DNA of 64,000 nucleotides, taken from assembly GCA_018262505.1 (NCBI GenBank), contig JAGSYV010000004.1, positions 1 to 64,000 on the forward strand, in the 5' to 3' direction. Below the pieces are notes generated by a model. The model saw only the letters and a program-made list of their open reading frames with translations, was not told the DNA's origin and ran no database searches. This DNA is from Pseudomonadota bacterium (GTDB taxonomy: Bacteria > Pseudomonadota > Alphaproteobacteria > Rhizobiales > Pleomorphomonadaceae). Every line of letters starts with the position of its first letter. Positions within the stretch are counted from its first letter, which is position 1. Positions 37,484 through 46,494 of this stretch are shown in pieces. Made by a program: the position numbers and the translations under genes.

Positions 37484-37550
37484 GGCCGCCTCCTGAAGTC
37501 ACGAGGAAAAGGGGGAAAGGCCGCCGGCACCAAGACCGGCGAACGAAGCA

Positions 37551-38468
37551 TCAGGGCTCAAGGCAGTCGATGTAGATGACCTTGCCGTTCTCGCCGCGCG
37601 TCGCGCCGAACCACTCTTCCATGTAGGCCTGGACGCGGAATTTCTTCTGCGGGTTCCTGTCCATCTGGGTGGTCAGCGGGTCGAACTCGGCATAGTGCAT
37701 GCCGCTCTTCACCCAGAGCGGGCAGCGCCGCTGCTTGGCTGTTCCATTGGTCGGCAGCTTCTGATCGCGAACAAAGGTAATCGGCCCGAAGCTCGCCACC
37801 CGCTGCCGCTCGGTATCCAGCACGGCCTTATCGCGATAGTCCTTCGACGTGTACTGAAGCAGGTTGTAGAGCTGGTTTTCCTGCTTGGCGCCGATCGCCA
37901 TGGCGATGATATCGCGCTCCATATCGACTTCGTTGGCAGCAAGAAGCGTGATGGCGTAATTCAGCTTCTCGATCGTGATGCCGGAATTCACCGCCGCTCC
38001 GTTTGCCACGTAGCCAACAGGCACGAGGTTGAAATCGGCGGTCAGTGCCAGCGCTTCCGACGAAGTACCGTCCTGGCCGATCAAGCGTGGACCGAAGAAC
38101 GACTGGCGAAGAATGGAATCCTCGCCGCGCGCGATGGCAGCGGCGCCGGTTTGAACATAGGTCGACGTATAGTCGGTCATGTTCTTGACCTGGTCTTCCT
38201 TCTCGACAAGCTTGCCCCATTCGAGCTGTCGGGGCTTCATCCACGTGTCTTCGAGGCTGCCCTCAATGGCCGGCGTGTCGCCGCCACGGGCACCGTCGAT
38301 GATGGCCTCTTCGCTGCCGAAAATTTCGATCGCCAGGGCAACACGCCCCTTAAGATTGGGCTGGAATGTGAAGTAGTCGCGATAGCGGGAACGCTTCTGC
38401 TGAAGCGCAAGAGTGACGTTTTCCTGGTAGCCGACGCGCTGTGCGTCGGTGATAGGACCAAAGGCCAT
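37551..38468 (-). CDS. Major capsid protein
   Basis: A 305-residue protein that forms the head shell. GYQENVTLALQQKRSRYRDYF at the N-terminus, ALAIEIFGSEEAIIDG, RQLEWGKLVEKEDQVKNM and the C-terminal KFRVQAYMEEWFGATRGENGKVIYIDC fit coat proteins of BPP-1-like temperate podoviruses, and the position downstream of the scaffold (across the moron island) agrees. HK97-type fold is inferred, not seen. Confidence 0.8.
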   Translation of the reverse strand: MAFGPITDAQRVGYQENVTLALQQKRSRYRDYFTFQPNLKGRVALAIEIFGSEEAIIDGARGGDTPAIEGSLEDTWMKPRQLEWGKLVEKEDQVKNMTDYTSTYVQTGAAAIARGEDSILRQSFFGPRLIGQDGTSSEALALTADFNLVPVGYVANGAAVNSGITIEKLNYAITLLAANEVDMERDIIAMAIGAKQENQLYNLLQYTSKDYRDKAVLDTERQRVASFGPITFVRDQKLPTNGTAKQRRCPLWVKSGMHYAEFDPLTTQMDRNPQKKFRVQAYMEEWFGATRGENGKVIYIDCLEP

Positions 38469-38780
38469 AGCCGTAGGCTCCGGACGAAAGGAACACTGAT
38501 GAGGGGTTCGTTTCGGCGAAGGTGCGGCTGATCACCCTTTCGGGCTCTGGCGGGCAACGCCTGTCGTTTTACGCCTGCGGTCGGCGGTCGCGGTAACGGC
38601 GCGACACCCGGACGGGCAAGGGGCACGGACCCAAGGTGCAGTCAATTATCGGCGCGAAGCAGCGCGCCGCCGTGCTAATAAAAAATTACAACAAGCCGAG
38701 TTGGCGTGCAACAGGCGTTTGTTTTTGCCTTTCTGAAAATCGCATTACGCCCTGTCAACGATCAGAGTAATCAGAATAGA

Positions 38781-38802
38781 ATAGCTACTCTGTAGTAGCT
38801 AT
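38781..38802. promoter_or_regulatory. Palindromic operator before moron gene
   Basis: ATAGCTACT (38781-38789) and AGTAGCTAT (38794-38802) are perfect 9-bp arms with a 4-bp spacer, 24 bp before the ATG of the AT-rich gene and just before its AAGGAAGGA ribosome site. It can be a repressor site or a 5' leader hairpin. The rest of 38469-38826 is non-coding and turns AT-rich from about 38675. Confidence 0.55.
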
Positions 38803-38826
38803 ATAGAATCCAAGGAAGGATAGAAA

Positions 38827-39507
38827 ATGAATACGCTTCAGCTTCCATCCCCGGCCTACAACGCACAGGCGATGACCGAAATATCCGCAGCAATAGTCAG
38901 CGATTTTCTAACCTGTATAATTCCAGGCGCCTCAACAGTAGCAAAGCTTATAGAACTGTATACAAAGAGCAGGCTAGAATCTGCGCAAAAAATACTAATA
39001 GAGCGCATCCGTCAAGGTGAAGTAAATATCGAATTCGATCCAGAATATGAAAATATAATTCCGAATTTTTTCAGTTATTTTCATGCCGCCCAGGAGGGAG
39101 AGACAAATAGAGTTCTATGTATACTTTCTGATTTACTCATTGGGAACTCAAGCACAACTAACTCAGACTCCGGCTTTATCAAAAGATCATCTCGTCGACT
39201 CGCAGGTATGAATCAGGATGATATAGCCTTTCTTGCCACGATAGAAAGCGTCTTTGAATGGAAATATCCTGGCAAGGAAAATAACACCTATCAGTTCATA
39301 GATGATAGCGACGTCACCAGCCACAGATCTAGGACATACGTCGCGCCAGAGCAAAGTATTAATAGCAATCTGTCAGATTTGGCTTCAAGGGGGCTGCTAT
39401 ATCTCGGGGGAGATCCAGAGACTATTGGCGGCATAAATTACTACAGATCAACCTATTTCTACGAAGTAATAGATTCCGCTACCAAATTTTCATCTATCAA
39501 GATTTAA
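38827..39507 (+). CDS. AT-rich moron gene, unknown function
   Basis: A 226-residue protein in the opposite orientation to the head operon. The stretch AKLIELYTKSRLESAQKILIERIRQG, followed by NFFSYFHAAQEGETNRVLCILSDLLIG, resembles a poorly described prophage family with a helical regulator-like core, and the C-terminal third looks like a winged helix (LSDLASRGLLYLGGDPETI). Own promoter region, operator and terminator, plus low GC, mark it as a moron expressed in the lysogen. No function is assigned. Confidence 0.65.
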   Translation: MNTLQLPSPAYNAQAMTEISAAIVSDFLTCIIPGASTVAKLIELYTKSRLESAQKILIERIRQGEVNIEFDPEYENIIPNFFSYFHAAQEGETNRVLCILSDLLIGNSSTTNSDSGFIKRSSRRLAGMNQDDIAFLATIESVFEWKYPGKENNTYQFIDDSDVTSHRSRTYVAPEQSINSNLSDLASRGLLYLGGDPETIGGINYYRSTYFYEVIDSATKFSSIKI

Positions 39508-39513
39508 CTAATA

Positions 39514-39548
39514 TCTAGACCGGCATTTATTTAGAATGCCGGTCTAGA
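39514..39548. terminator. Bidirectional intrinsic terminator
   Basis: A perfect 14-bp stem, TCTAGACCGGCATT and AATGCCGGTCTAGA, with a 7-base loop, 6 bp after the moron stop. TGACTATTTTT follows on the + strand. It separates the + strand moron gene from the convergent minus-strand gene at 39559. Confidence 0.85.
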
Positions 39549-39558
39549 TGACTATTTT

Positions 39559-39786
39559 TCACGATATCATATCTGTACAGTAACGCGATGAACCCATGAT
39601 AAAAATCACTAATTCGTTGAATTTCTTAATGTTTATAGATTCACCTTGGCGTGTGACAATATCGGCAAGTTCCCCGATCGCTCTTTGCTGGTCCCCGAGC
39701 TCCGCGCTGATGCTTTCGATGATATCGAAGATCTCTACGAGATTCCTCGACATGAGCGGGCTGTCGATCTTGATCGCGGCCATCAT
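39559..39786 (-). CDS. Small hypothetical protein coupled to the BRO gene
   Basis: A 75-residue mostly helical protein (NLVEIFDIIESISAELGDQQRAIGELADIV) with no recognised family. Its ATG overlaps the stop of the BRO-domain gene by 4 bp, so the two are made together; it could modulate the antirepressor. Confidence 0.55.
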   Translation of the reverse strand: MMAAIKIDSPLMSRNLVEIFDIIESISAELGDQQRAIGELADIVTRQGESINIKKFNELVIFIMGSSRYCTDMIS

Positions 39787-40721
39787 GCCACCTCCTCGGC
39801 TTCCGGCGCGCGGCCGGTGATGACTTCGAGCGCTCTGGCGAGTTGGTCAGCAGGGACGACGGTTCCACGGCCGTTGAAGCCGATGGCCCCAATGCGGGCG
39901 TGGCCGGCGCTGGCGCCGGGGATATCGCGAAGCCGCTGGGCAGCATCCGTCTCGCGGGAGGTGCCGGCGAACGCGCAGGCAATGGCTGGCGCGCCGTTGG
40001 CAACGAACAGGGCGCCATCGCGGCAGGGCCGGCCGGCGATGCGCCAGACGAGCTTCAGGCCAAGCGGTTCGATGAGATCGGAGCGCTTCAACTCGACGGC
40101 GCGAGCGACCTGATCGCCGATGATCACGCCATCCCCGTCTGGCGCCGACAACAAGTCGACCAGGATGGAGAAGGCTTCATCTTCAAGAAGCGGCGGCACT
40201 GACGACAGCGGCACCCGCATGTCATGCGCGGCCGGCATGTCGAGTTCCTGCCAGACGCGAGCTGCGAAAGCTCGGCCCATCAGAATGCGGGCCTCGCGAA
40301 CAGCGGCCGTCTTGGCCGTCAGCTCGGCGATGTGGTCGCCAGAGGCCCGGCGAGGCTGAAGCTCGTCCGCCTGGGCGTCCTCTTCCCGGCCGGGCACCAC
40401 ATAGGCTCCGGTGCGCCGAAGGGAGGGAAGCACCTCATGCGCCAGCCAACGCTTAAACCGCTCGGCTTCAGGCTTGCGAGACGTGAAGATGAGGCGGAAG
40501 ACGCCAGCCTCAGAGACGATGATCATCTCCTGTCGGCCTTGAGGGGTGGGTACAGTATACCCACCCCTTTCGTCGTCATCGAGCCTGTCGAGGGCCTGAT
40601 TGTGGTCCTTGATGCCCAAAACGGAGCAAACGTCCTTGCCAGTGAACCATGGTTCGCCATCGATCATGACGGATCGAACCATCTGCTCCTCGAAAACGAG
40701 AGGGGTAACGGTACCTTCCAT
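39783..40721 (-). CDS. BRO-N domain phage antirepressor
   Basis: A 312-residue protein. Residues 8-105 form the BRO N-terminal domain: VRSVMIDGEPWFTGKDVCSVLG, DHNQALDRLDDDERGG, MIIVSEAGVFRLIFTSRKPEAERFKRWLAHEVLPSLRRTGAY. The C-terminal part has a helical linker and an unassigned domain with FNGRGTVVPADQLARALEV. BRO proteins bind DNA and often act as antirepressors that lift CI-type repression. The start is the ATG at 40721. It lies in the moron island, not in the control region. Confidence 0.85.
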   Translation of the reverse strand: MEGTVTPLVFEEQMVRSVMIDGEPWFTGKDVCSVLGIKDHNQALDRLDDDERGGYTVPTPQGRQEMIIVSEAGVFRLIFTSRKPEAERFKRWLAHEVLPSLRRTGAYVVPGREEDAQADELQPRRASGDHIAELTAKTAAVREARILMGRAFAARVWQELDMPAAHDMRVPLSSVPPLLEDEAFSILVDLLSAPDGDGVIIGDQVARAVELKRSDLIEPLGLKLVWRIAGRPCRDGALFVANGAPAIACAFAGTSRETDAAQRLRDIPGASAGHARIGAIGFNGRGTVVPADQLARALEVITGRAPEAEEVA

Positions 40722-41020
40722 AACAATGGTCCTTCGGTGGGAGCCCGAAGGCTCCGGGAGTTGAACCACATCGCCGAAGGTCGACGTGCAACACGCCTTT
40801 AGGCCGAAGCCCTGGACATGCGCGTGCTGCTCCCGGAGGCATCACAGATGATATCAGGATGCGCCGTTCGCGGAGGCGTTGCCGCCCTCGGTGATGTCAT
40901 TCGGCCTCGGAGTTCAAGCCTTGGTCGAACAGCCAAACGGTGCATCGAAAGGAATCGCTTGTCAAGCGGGGCGAGGAAGTTACAACCTGCAACAAAAAGG
41001 TGAGTGGTTCGGAGGCTATC

Positions 41021-41347
41021 TTGAAGCACGCGGTTTTTGTTTTAACAGTTGGAGCCCTTCTTGTCGGCTGCCAAACAGCACAGCGTCCCTCCCCATTAAG
41101 TGACCCAACAGTTTCATATTGGGAACTTCAATATCAAAAGTGCGTATTACATTATTCGAGAAAGATTTCATCTCAGTCCGGCTCCCCAATTGAGCTTGCA
41201 TACGTTGTCCGCTCATTATGTCATCTAGAAGAATTTGAGCTGGCTAGGGCCGTAGCGCCATTCGATAGTCCAGGAACGATGGAGGGCTACCGACAAGGAG
41301 CGTTAGAAGGTGCCGCAGGGATAATTGCGAAAGCCAGGATGCGCTAA
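41021..41347 (+). CDS. Moron lipoprotein
   Basis: A 108-residue protein starting at a TTG with a GGAGG ribosome site 5 bp ahead. The N-terminus KHAVFVLTVGALLVGCQT is a lipoprotein signal with lipobox LVGC. The mature part contains YWELQYQKCVLHYS and a small helical domain. AT-rich, on the opposite strand to the head genes. Prophage lipoproteins of this kind can change surface properties or block superinfection, but no function is shown. An in-frame ATG at 40940 would precede the signal peptide and is less likely. Confidence 0.6.
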   Translation: MKHAVFVLTVGALLVGCQTAQRPSPLSDPTVSYWELQYQKCVLHYSRKISSQSGSPIELAYVVRSLCHLEEFELARAVAPFDSPGTMEGYRQGALEGAAGIIAKARMR

Positions 41348-41442
41348 CACCAGGCGAGTTTCTGCTGGATCGTCGCTGGCTTCCGCCCATGGGGGGCGGA
41401 AGCTTCGCGGGCTGACTGTTGGCGTTTGCCCACAAATGAAAT

Positions 41443-42333
41443 TCATCCCTTCGCGATAACGTCCATGAGCCGCTGCCGCGCCGCCTTCACAGCCTGGTGG
41501 TTCGGGTGTGTGGCGTCGCTAAGCGCCGCGACATGCCCCGCGTCGGCGTTGAGCCTCTGAAGCTCAGCCTTCGCGCCCGCAGCCGTCAGCCCACCGGCGC
41601 CGGGCGCCTTCGGATCAACGAGCTTGTCCTCGCCCATCATGGTTCCAATCTGGTGGAACATCTTGACCAGGCCGGCCGATCCCATGACCTTTTCGAGCGC
41701 TGCTGTGTCGTCGATCGGCACGCCGAGGGCGCGTGCCGCGCGCTGGCTTAGCTCCCGGTTCTTCGCCGCTTCTGCACCCCATTCCTTGTCGAGTGCTGCG
41801 CTGAGATCGGCCGTCGCCTTGGCGCCCTGAATGCCGGCCTGCTCATAGGTTCCCTTGATGTAGCCGAGCACGTCGGACAGGATGGCCTTGGCTTGGCCGG
41901 CCGGCACCTTGGCCTTGTGCGCCGCATCGACGAAGGCCTGCTCGAAGGCGTCGTTGTACTCCGGGAAATCCTTCCGGATATCCTCCGGCGCTGTCACTCC
42001 ATAGGCCTTGCGGTCCTCGGTCCAGCCGAGATCCTTCCAGCCATCCCATTCGGTGAGCTTGTCGGCCGCCGGCCGCGACAGCACGTTGCGATCGCGGGCG
42101 ACATGGTCGGCATGCATGCCCGATTTCAGCGCCGTCGAGATGTTGGCGAATTTCTTGTCGGCAATCCACTTTTGGGTGTCCGCGTCCAGTCCCTCAATCG
42201 ACGAATACCAGGGATCGCCAGCCGGCGGCGGATTGCCGGCGTTCGCCGGATCGATGGCCGGCGGATCACCGGCGCCGGGATTCGGATTGACCGGCGGGGT
42301 GTTGTCGTTCGGAAGGTCGTTCTCACCGCTCAT
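41443..42333 (-). CDS. Capsid scaffolding protein
   Basis: A 296-residue acidic, helical protein. The N-terminal 45 residues are Pro/Asn/Gly-rich and disordered; the rest contains LGYIKGTYEQAGIQGAKAT, LSAALDKEWGAEAAKNRELSQRAARALG and AKAELQRLNADAGHVAALSD, the pattern seen in podovirus scaffolds. It is between portal/Bbp19 genes and the capsid gene, as expected; the moron island has been inserted between it and the capsid gene. Confidence 0.75.
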   Translation of the reverse strand: MSGENDLPNDNTPPVNPNPGAGDPPAIDPANAGNPPPAGDPWYSSIEGLDADTQKWIADKKFANISTALKSGMHADHVARDRNVLSRPAADKLTEWDGWKDLGWTEDRKAYGVTAPEDIRKDFPEYNDAFEQAFVDAAHKAKVPAGQAKAILSDVLGYIKGTYEQAGIQGAKATADLSAALDKEWGAEAAKNRELSQRAARALGVPIDDTAALEKVMGSAGLVKMFHQIGTMMGEDKLVDPKAPGAGGLTAAGAKAELQRLNADAGHVAALSDATHPNHQAVKAARQRLMDVIAKG

Positions 42334-42334
42334 C

Positions 42335-42616
42335 TCATGCGTCCTTTTCGTTCCGCTCCAGCCAGTTCCACAGCGTGGCGGGGCTCTCGTTGGCGATCTT
42401 GATGACTTCGAGCGCGAGCTGTCGGCGTCCCTCCGCGACGGCCGACGAATAGGGGTCGCCCGGCACATGCGACGTGGTCCACACGCCGCCGCGCAAGGCG
42501 AGATCGGCCAGGAACAGCTTCTGTTCGCCAACCGTCATGTATTCCCGCAGAAGCAGGATGCGGTTTTCCCGCTGCCGCCAGACGGACTTCCACCACCGTA
42601 TGGCGTTCGTGATCAT
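42335..42616 (-). CDS. Bbp19-like phage protein
   Basis: A 93-residue protein with EQKLFLADLALRGGVWTT, GDPYSSAVAEGRRQLALEVIKIAN, the pattern of the Bbp19-like family first named in Bordetella phage BPP-1 and found next to portal genes of temperate podoviruses. Role in head assembly presumed. Starts by a 4-bp overlap with the portal stop and ends 1 bp before the scaffold gene. Confidence 0.7.
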   Translation of the reverse strand: MITNAIRWWKSVWRQRENRILLLREYMTVGEQKLFLADLALRGGVWTTSHVPGDPYSSAVAEGRRQLALEVIKIANESPATLWNWLERNEKDA

Positions 42617-44232
42617 GGTTTTCCTCCTTTGCCGGTGCGCTCGCCGGAGAGTGTGGCCGCCTGGGCGGCGTGCGCCGCCTCGGCCGCGATGGTGACGGCC
42701 TGGCCGGTCTGGTCGAGGGCCTGCTGCTGGGCCATCTGCCCCTGACGCGCCTGGCGTAGTTCGGTGACGGTCTTGGCGTCCCGCAAAGCCTGGGGCGCGG
42801 CGCCATAGGCGTCGTGGAGCACGGCGGCGGAACCGTCGATGTCGACGTTGTCCATGGCGGTCGGGTCGATCTGGGCAAGCTGGCCGATCGCCTGGAGCCA
42901 TTGCAGCGTCGCCCGGCCGAGCCCCGCCTTCATCGCCTTGGCGAGCGGCGAGACATACTCGATCGATAGCATTCGCCCCTGAAGCTCGGGCGGTAGCGGA
43001 TCGATCTGACCGGCGCGGGCAAGGATGCGATAGCGCCTGGCAATGAACGGGCTAAGGCCATAGGTCTGGATGCGGACGAGGTTCGGCCCCATCAGGCGCA
43101 GCTTTTCCTCCTGAAAGCCGAGGAATTCGGTCGCCGTCATCTGCGGACGGTTCACGAGCTGCATCAGCCCGAAATAGAAGGCTTCGCGGATCGAATTGCG
43201 CCGCTGTTCGGATTGCTGCATCGACAGGCGCACATCGTTGCCACGGCTAAGGTGCTCCATGAGCTTCTTGCCCTGGTCGTTCATCGTTCCGTAGAGCAAG
43301 GCATTCGGCGCGATGTCGGCGGCCGTCAGCACGCTCTCATCGTTGACCAGTACCGGCGGCTCGGCCGCGTATTGCGCGGCAACGATGTGGCTCCGCTCCA
43401 TCTCCTGAAGCATGGCCGAATCTGCCTTGGCGAGATGGCCTGGCCCGGTTGGATAGGCGCGGCCAGGTCGCCGGTTCCACTGCGGCACGAAGAACGGAAA
43501 CTCCTCGAAGCCGCCAACCTTCTGCCACCCCTTGATGTCGGGCGAGCAGTAGAGGGACAGATAGCGCTTGCCTTCAGGCCCCAGCCGGCGCGGCCGGAAA
43601 TCCATGTTGCGCGTCACGCCGTGGATGATCTGATACGACCGCTTGTCGTCGAGTTCGCCCGGCGCCGCATCACCGAACATCTGACGCACCTGCCGGCCCT
43701 TCAGCATGAACTTCCGGTGCATCGTGTCGGCCATGCCGAAGGCGTCGACATCGAGATAGCACTGACCGATCGGCAGCACGCGGTCGACGATTCTCTGGTT
43801 CCCAACGTCTTCCTCGGTGTGCATCACCGAGAAGCCGAAGGCGCCAACGTCGCCGAACCAGGCCGGCGCTTCGGCATAGAAGCAGGAGACCGCCGGAGAC
43901 AGCGACGCGGCGAGAACCGACGTCGTCGAGGACAGCCAGCGTTTGACCGATCCCCACTTGTCGAGGTCCTGGTCGCCTGTGCTAAGGCCAAACCATGCGT
44001 CCATCGGGTTGGTCGCCTGGGTGAACATGCCGCCGGCAAAAGCGTCGAGAGCATAAAGCTGGGTGGCGTCGAAAAGGTCGTCGTAGGCTGGCTTGCGTTT
44101 GTTGTCGCCCGAGGAAATGCCGACCTGGTCGGGTCGCATCAGGCGCGCGATCTCATCCCATTCCGATTCCTCAAGCCGGCGTTCGGCTTCGAGTTCTTCC
44201 TGGCGGGAGAGGACGGCGGAATAATCGAGCAT
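42613..44232 (-). CDS. Portal (head-to-tail connector) protein
   Basis: A 539-residue podovirus connector that forms the DNA entry ring. Characteristic segments: RQEELEAERRLEESEWDEIARLMRP near the start, FDATQLYALDAFAGGMFTQATNP, NDVRLSMQQSEQRRNSIREAFYFGLMQLVNRPQMTATE and a Gln/Ala-rich C-terminal tail. Family (head-tail connecting, PF12236-like) is clear. Position between terminase and scaffold is standard. Confidence 0.88.
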   Translation of the reverse strand: MLDYSAVLSRQEELEAERRLEESEWDEIARLMRPDQVGISSGDNKRKPAYDDLFDATQLYALDAFAGGMFTQATNPMDAWFGLSTGDQDLDKWGSVKRWLSSTTSVLAASLSPAVSCFYAEAPAWFGDVGAFGFSVMHTEEDVGNQRIVDRVLPIGQCYLDVDAFGMADTMHRKFMLKGRQVRQMFGDAAPGELDDKRSYQIIHGVTRNMDFRPRRLGPEGKRYLSLYCSPDIKGWQKVGGFEEFPFFVPQWNRRPGRAYPTGPGHLAKADSAMLQEMERSHIVAAQYAAEPPVLVNDESVLTAADIAPNALLYGTMNDQGKKLMEHLSRGNDVRLSMQQSEQRRNSIREAFYFGLMQLVNRPQMTATEFLGFQEEKLRLMGPNLVRIQTYGLSPFIARRYRILARAGQIDPLPPELQGRMLSIEYVSPLAKAMKAGLGRATLQWLQAIGQLAQIDPTAMDNVDIDGSAAVLHDAYGAAPQALRDAKTVTELRQARQGQMAQQQALDQTGQAVTIAAEAAHAAQAATLSGERTGKGGKP

Positions 44233-44238
44233 GTCGCC

Positions 44239-44475
44239 TCACTGACCGAGCAAAGCCTTCGATGCCGGCGTTGCCTGCGCGAAGGTCGAAGGGGAAAAGA
44301 TCGTCGAGGCGAGGCCGCGCAAGCCGGCGAGCTTCTGTTGCTGGCGCTCGGAGGCGACGCGCGCTTGCTCGCCATCCTTGCCGGCCTGAAGCGTCGCTTC
44401 GAGCTGGGCATTAGCGTCCTGCTGGGCTTTCAGGGCGTCTTTCATGCCGCTGTCGCCGCCGAGTTTGAGACACAT
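44239..44475 (-). CDS. Small phage protein, possible head-completion factor
   Basis: A 78-residue protein: a helical N-terminal half rich in Gln/Ala (LKAQQDANAQLEATLQAGKDGEQARVASERQQQKL) and a short C-terminal STIFSPSTFAQATPASKALLG. The ATG at 44475 is preferred over 44490 because GGAGG lies 8 bp ahead. Overlap or near-contact with neighbours shows it is in the operon. Family not recognised. Confidence 0.5.
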   Translation of the reverse strand: MCLKLGGDSGMKDALKAQQDANAQLEATLQAGKDGEQARVASERQQQKLAGLRGLASTIFSPSTFAQATPASKALLGQ

Positions 44476-44479
44476 CTGG

Positions 44480-44989
44480 TCAACCTCCATCGTGGGGCAG
44501 GTCGGCGAACACCGGTTCGGGGTTGAGCCAGGCGTAGGTCACAAAGGCCTCGCCATGCTTCCCGACCAGTGGATGCCGGCCCTCAAGCTGGAACCCAAGG
44601 CGTTCCAGCCACCGACGAGCGACGGTGTGTCCCTCCCAGCAGCGACACTCTGCGCGATTGACGATTGTCCTCAGCACCCGTCCGATGCCGTCCCTTTTGG
44701 CCCACCTGGTCGCCGGAAGCGCGATCTCAGGCCAGCGATCCGTCGCCACCATGTAGACGCTGGCGACGCGTGGCGAGGTCAGCCCGCCGCCGATCAGCGC
44801 CACTGCGTGCCCTTCCGGCGTGGCGAGGCAAAGATCGGCGACACGATTCGGCCGGCTGGCAATCATCGCCTCGGCGATCGATGTCGAGCTGCCCTCGAAA
44901 CGCACGGCGTCGACCTCGACCAGGTCACGCGCCCGAAGGGCGTGGATGACCTCAAAAATATCGTCGTCATCGGCATAGCGGATGATCAT
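44480..44989 (-). CDS. T7 gp13-like (DUF2833) acetyltransferase-fold virion protein
   Basis: A 169-residue protein with a degenerate GNAT-like fold: MIIRYADDDDIFEVIHALRARDLVEV at the start, CLATPEGHAVALIGGG in the middle and GHTVARRWLERLGFQLEGRHPLVGKHGE near the end. This matches the gp13/DUF2833 family of podovirus internal virion proteins. Between terminase and portal genes, overlapping terL by 4 bp. Confidence 0.75.
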   Translation of the reverse strand: MIIRYADDDDIFEVIHALRARDLVEVDAVRFEGSSTSIAEAMIASRPNRVADLCLATPEGHAVALIGGGLTSPRVASVYMVATDRWPEIALPATRWAKRDGIGRVLRTIVNRAECRCWEGHTVARRWLERLGFQLEGRHPLVGKHGEAFVTYAWLNPEPVFADLPHDGG

Positions 44990-46494
44990 CCATGCCTCCG
45001 GAGCGGGTTGTAGCGGCCGTTTTCATTGCGCCCGGCCATGCGGCGGCGCTTCTTCTCGGCCGCGATCTCCGACCGCCTGCGCCTCGCCTCGGCCGAACCG
45101 AGCAGGAGGCAGGCGTATTGCAGACCGTCGTGAATGTGGCTGTCGAAGCTCTTGCCAACCGACGACACGTCGTCGGAACCGGCGAGCTTGCGATACTGAT
45201 AGGTCTGGTTGAAGCCGCGCCTGAGGCCCTTGCAGGAGGGATCGAGCAGGAAGCCTGGCCGACCGTTGTCGAGCGTGCGGGTGAGCGGATCACGCACCGC
45301 TTCCCAGCGCGCGTCCGGCTCGTTGGTGCTGGCGGCGACAACCGGAATACCCAACGCCGCTTGAAGGCGCGACCGGGCCGAACCGTCCTCGGTGTCATCG
45401 CCGGCACACATGGCCGGATCGCAGCGGATGACGAACTCGCAGCCGGGGAAGCGGCGCTCCATCAGCGACAGCATCTGCCGGGCGAGCGAGGTTTCCGAGG
45501 CGTGGGTGCAAGCGATCTCGGCGAGCACGGCCACCTGGCCGTCGGGACGTTCCTGGAGAAACACCGCGGCCGGCGTCAGACCGCCGTCAATGCCGACGAT
45601 GATCGGCAGTTCGCGGAAGTGCTCCAGCGTCGCCGGTGCCATGTGCAGTTCGTCGTTGAACTCGGGGTAGACGACGGAGATTCCCCGCGTGAAGCCCGGC
45701 AGGCTCATGATGAACTTGCGGATCCACCAGGGCCGATGCGCGTTGAGCTTGGCCTGCTGGAGCCAGTAGCCGGCGCCCATGGCCGCGATGTTCTCGGCGT
45801 TGGGCGCGAAGCCGGACGGTTGCTTGTAGAGGTGATAGCCGGGCTTCAGATCCTCGAAGAAGTCCCGATAGACCCAATCCGTGACGCTGGGCGCGTTCAT
45901 GTCGCCGAAGATACGACCGCCACGGCCGATCAGCTCGCGTGCCGGGTCGCGACCGACACGGCCGACCAGCATCGTGAACAGGTCCTCTGGCAACGTGTCC
46001 ATCTCGTTCAGCCAGACGTCGGTGTATTCGAGGCCCTTGAGGTCGTCGGGGTTCGCTTCGTCGCCGAAGGCACGGAAGCGGGCAACCAGCTCGATCGGCC
46101 CCCAGCGGTCCTCGAAGCGGATGACGTGCTGGGCGGCGCGCGGCTTGGCACCCGACCAACTGCCGAGGCTCTGCGGCAGCAACTTCCACCAGCTCGGAAT
46201 CGTCGCGTCCCAGAGGTTGTCGTATTTCTGGCGCCAGATACCGAGCACGTAGCGGCGCATCGCCCTGCCCTGCTCGTCTCTTGTCGTCGGCCGGATGCGC
46301 GTCGCCTCGACGATCGCCTTCTTGACGCTGCCAGTGGTCTTGGCCGACCCCATGGGGCCGACAATGCCGATCACGTCTTCCGTCGCCATGATGTAGGCGT
46401 CCGACACCGGGCCGGCGGACGAGAAGATGTCCGGCATCTGGGCCTTGAGCACGTCACCCAGCGACCCGAAAGCGGTCTGGTCGATGGCGGTCAT
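44986..46494 (-). CDS. Terminase large subunit
   Basis: A 502-residue packaging motor. The ATPase P-loop is VGPMGSAKTT (residues 45-54); VWLNEMDTLPEDL is the Walker B region; the RNase H-like nuclease domain follows with VGIDGGLTPAAVFLQ (catalytic Asp) and later acidic residues. It pumps DNA into the head and cuts concatemers. The ATG at 46494 is used; the basic N-terminal extension to 46527 is unlikely. Confidence 0.9.
   Translation of the reverse strand: MTAIDQTAFGSLGDVLKAQMPDIFSSAGPVSDAYIMATEDVIGIVGPMGSAKTTGSVKKAIVEATRIRPTTRDEQGRAMRRYVLGIWRQKYDNLWDATIPSWWKLLPQSLGSWSGAKPRAAQHVIRFEDRWGPIELVARFRAFGDEANPDDLKGLEYTDVWLNEMDTLPEDLFTMLVGRVGRDPARELIGRGGRIFGDMNAPSVTDWVYRDFFEDLKPGYHLYKQPSGFAPNAENIAAMGAGYWLQQAKLNAHRPWWIRKFIMSLPGFTRGISVVYPEFNDELHMAPATLEHFRELPIIVGIDGGLTPAAVFLQERPDGQVAVLAEIACTHASETSLARQMLSLMERRFPGCEFVIRCDPAMCAGDDTEDGSARSRLQAALGIPVVAASTNEPDARWEAVRDPLTRTLDNGRPGFLLDPSCKGLRRGFNQTYQYRKLAGSDDVSSVGKSFDSHIHDGLQYACLLLGSAEARRRRSEIAAEKKRRRMAGRNENGRYNPLRRHG

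Noticed and set aside
38705-40800. CGTGCAACAGGCGTTT (38705) and CGTGCAACACGCCTTT (40785) as possible borders of the moron island
   Set aside because: Two mismatches in 16, and the second copy lies inside the island rather than at its end, before the lipoprotein gene. Chance or a shared regulatory word is as likely.
40940-41020. ATG at 40940 as start of the lipoprotein gene
   Set aside because: It would put 27 polar residues before a typical lipoprotein signal; the TTG at 41021 has GGAGG at the right distance.
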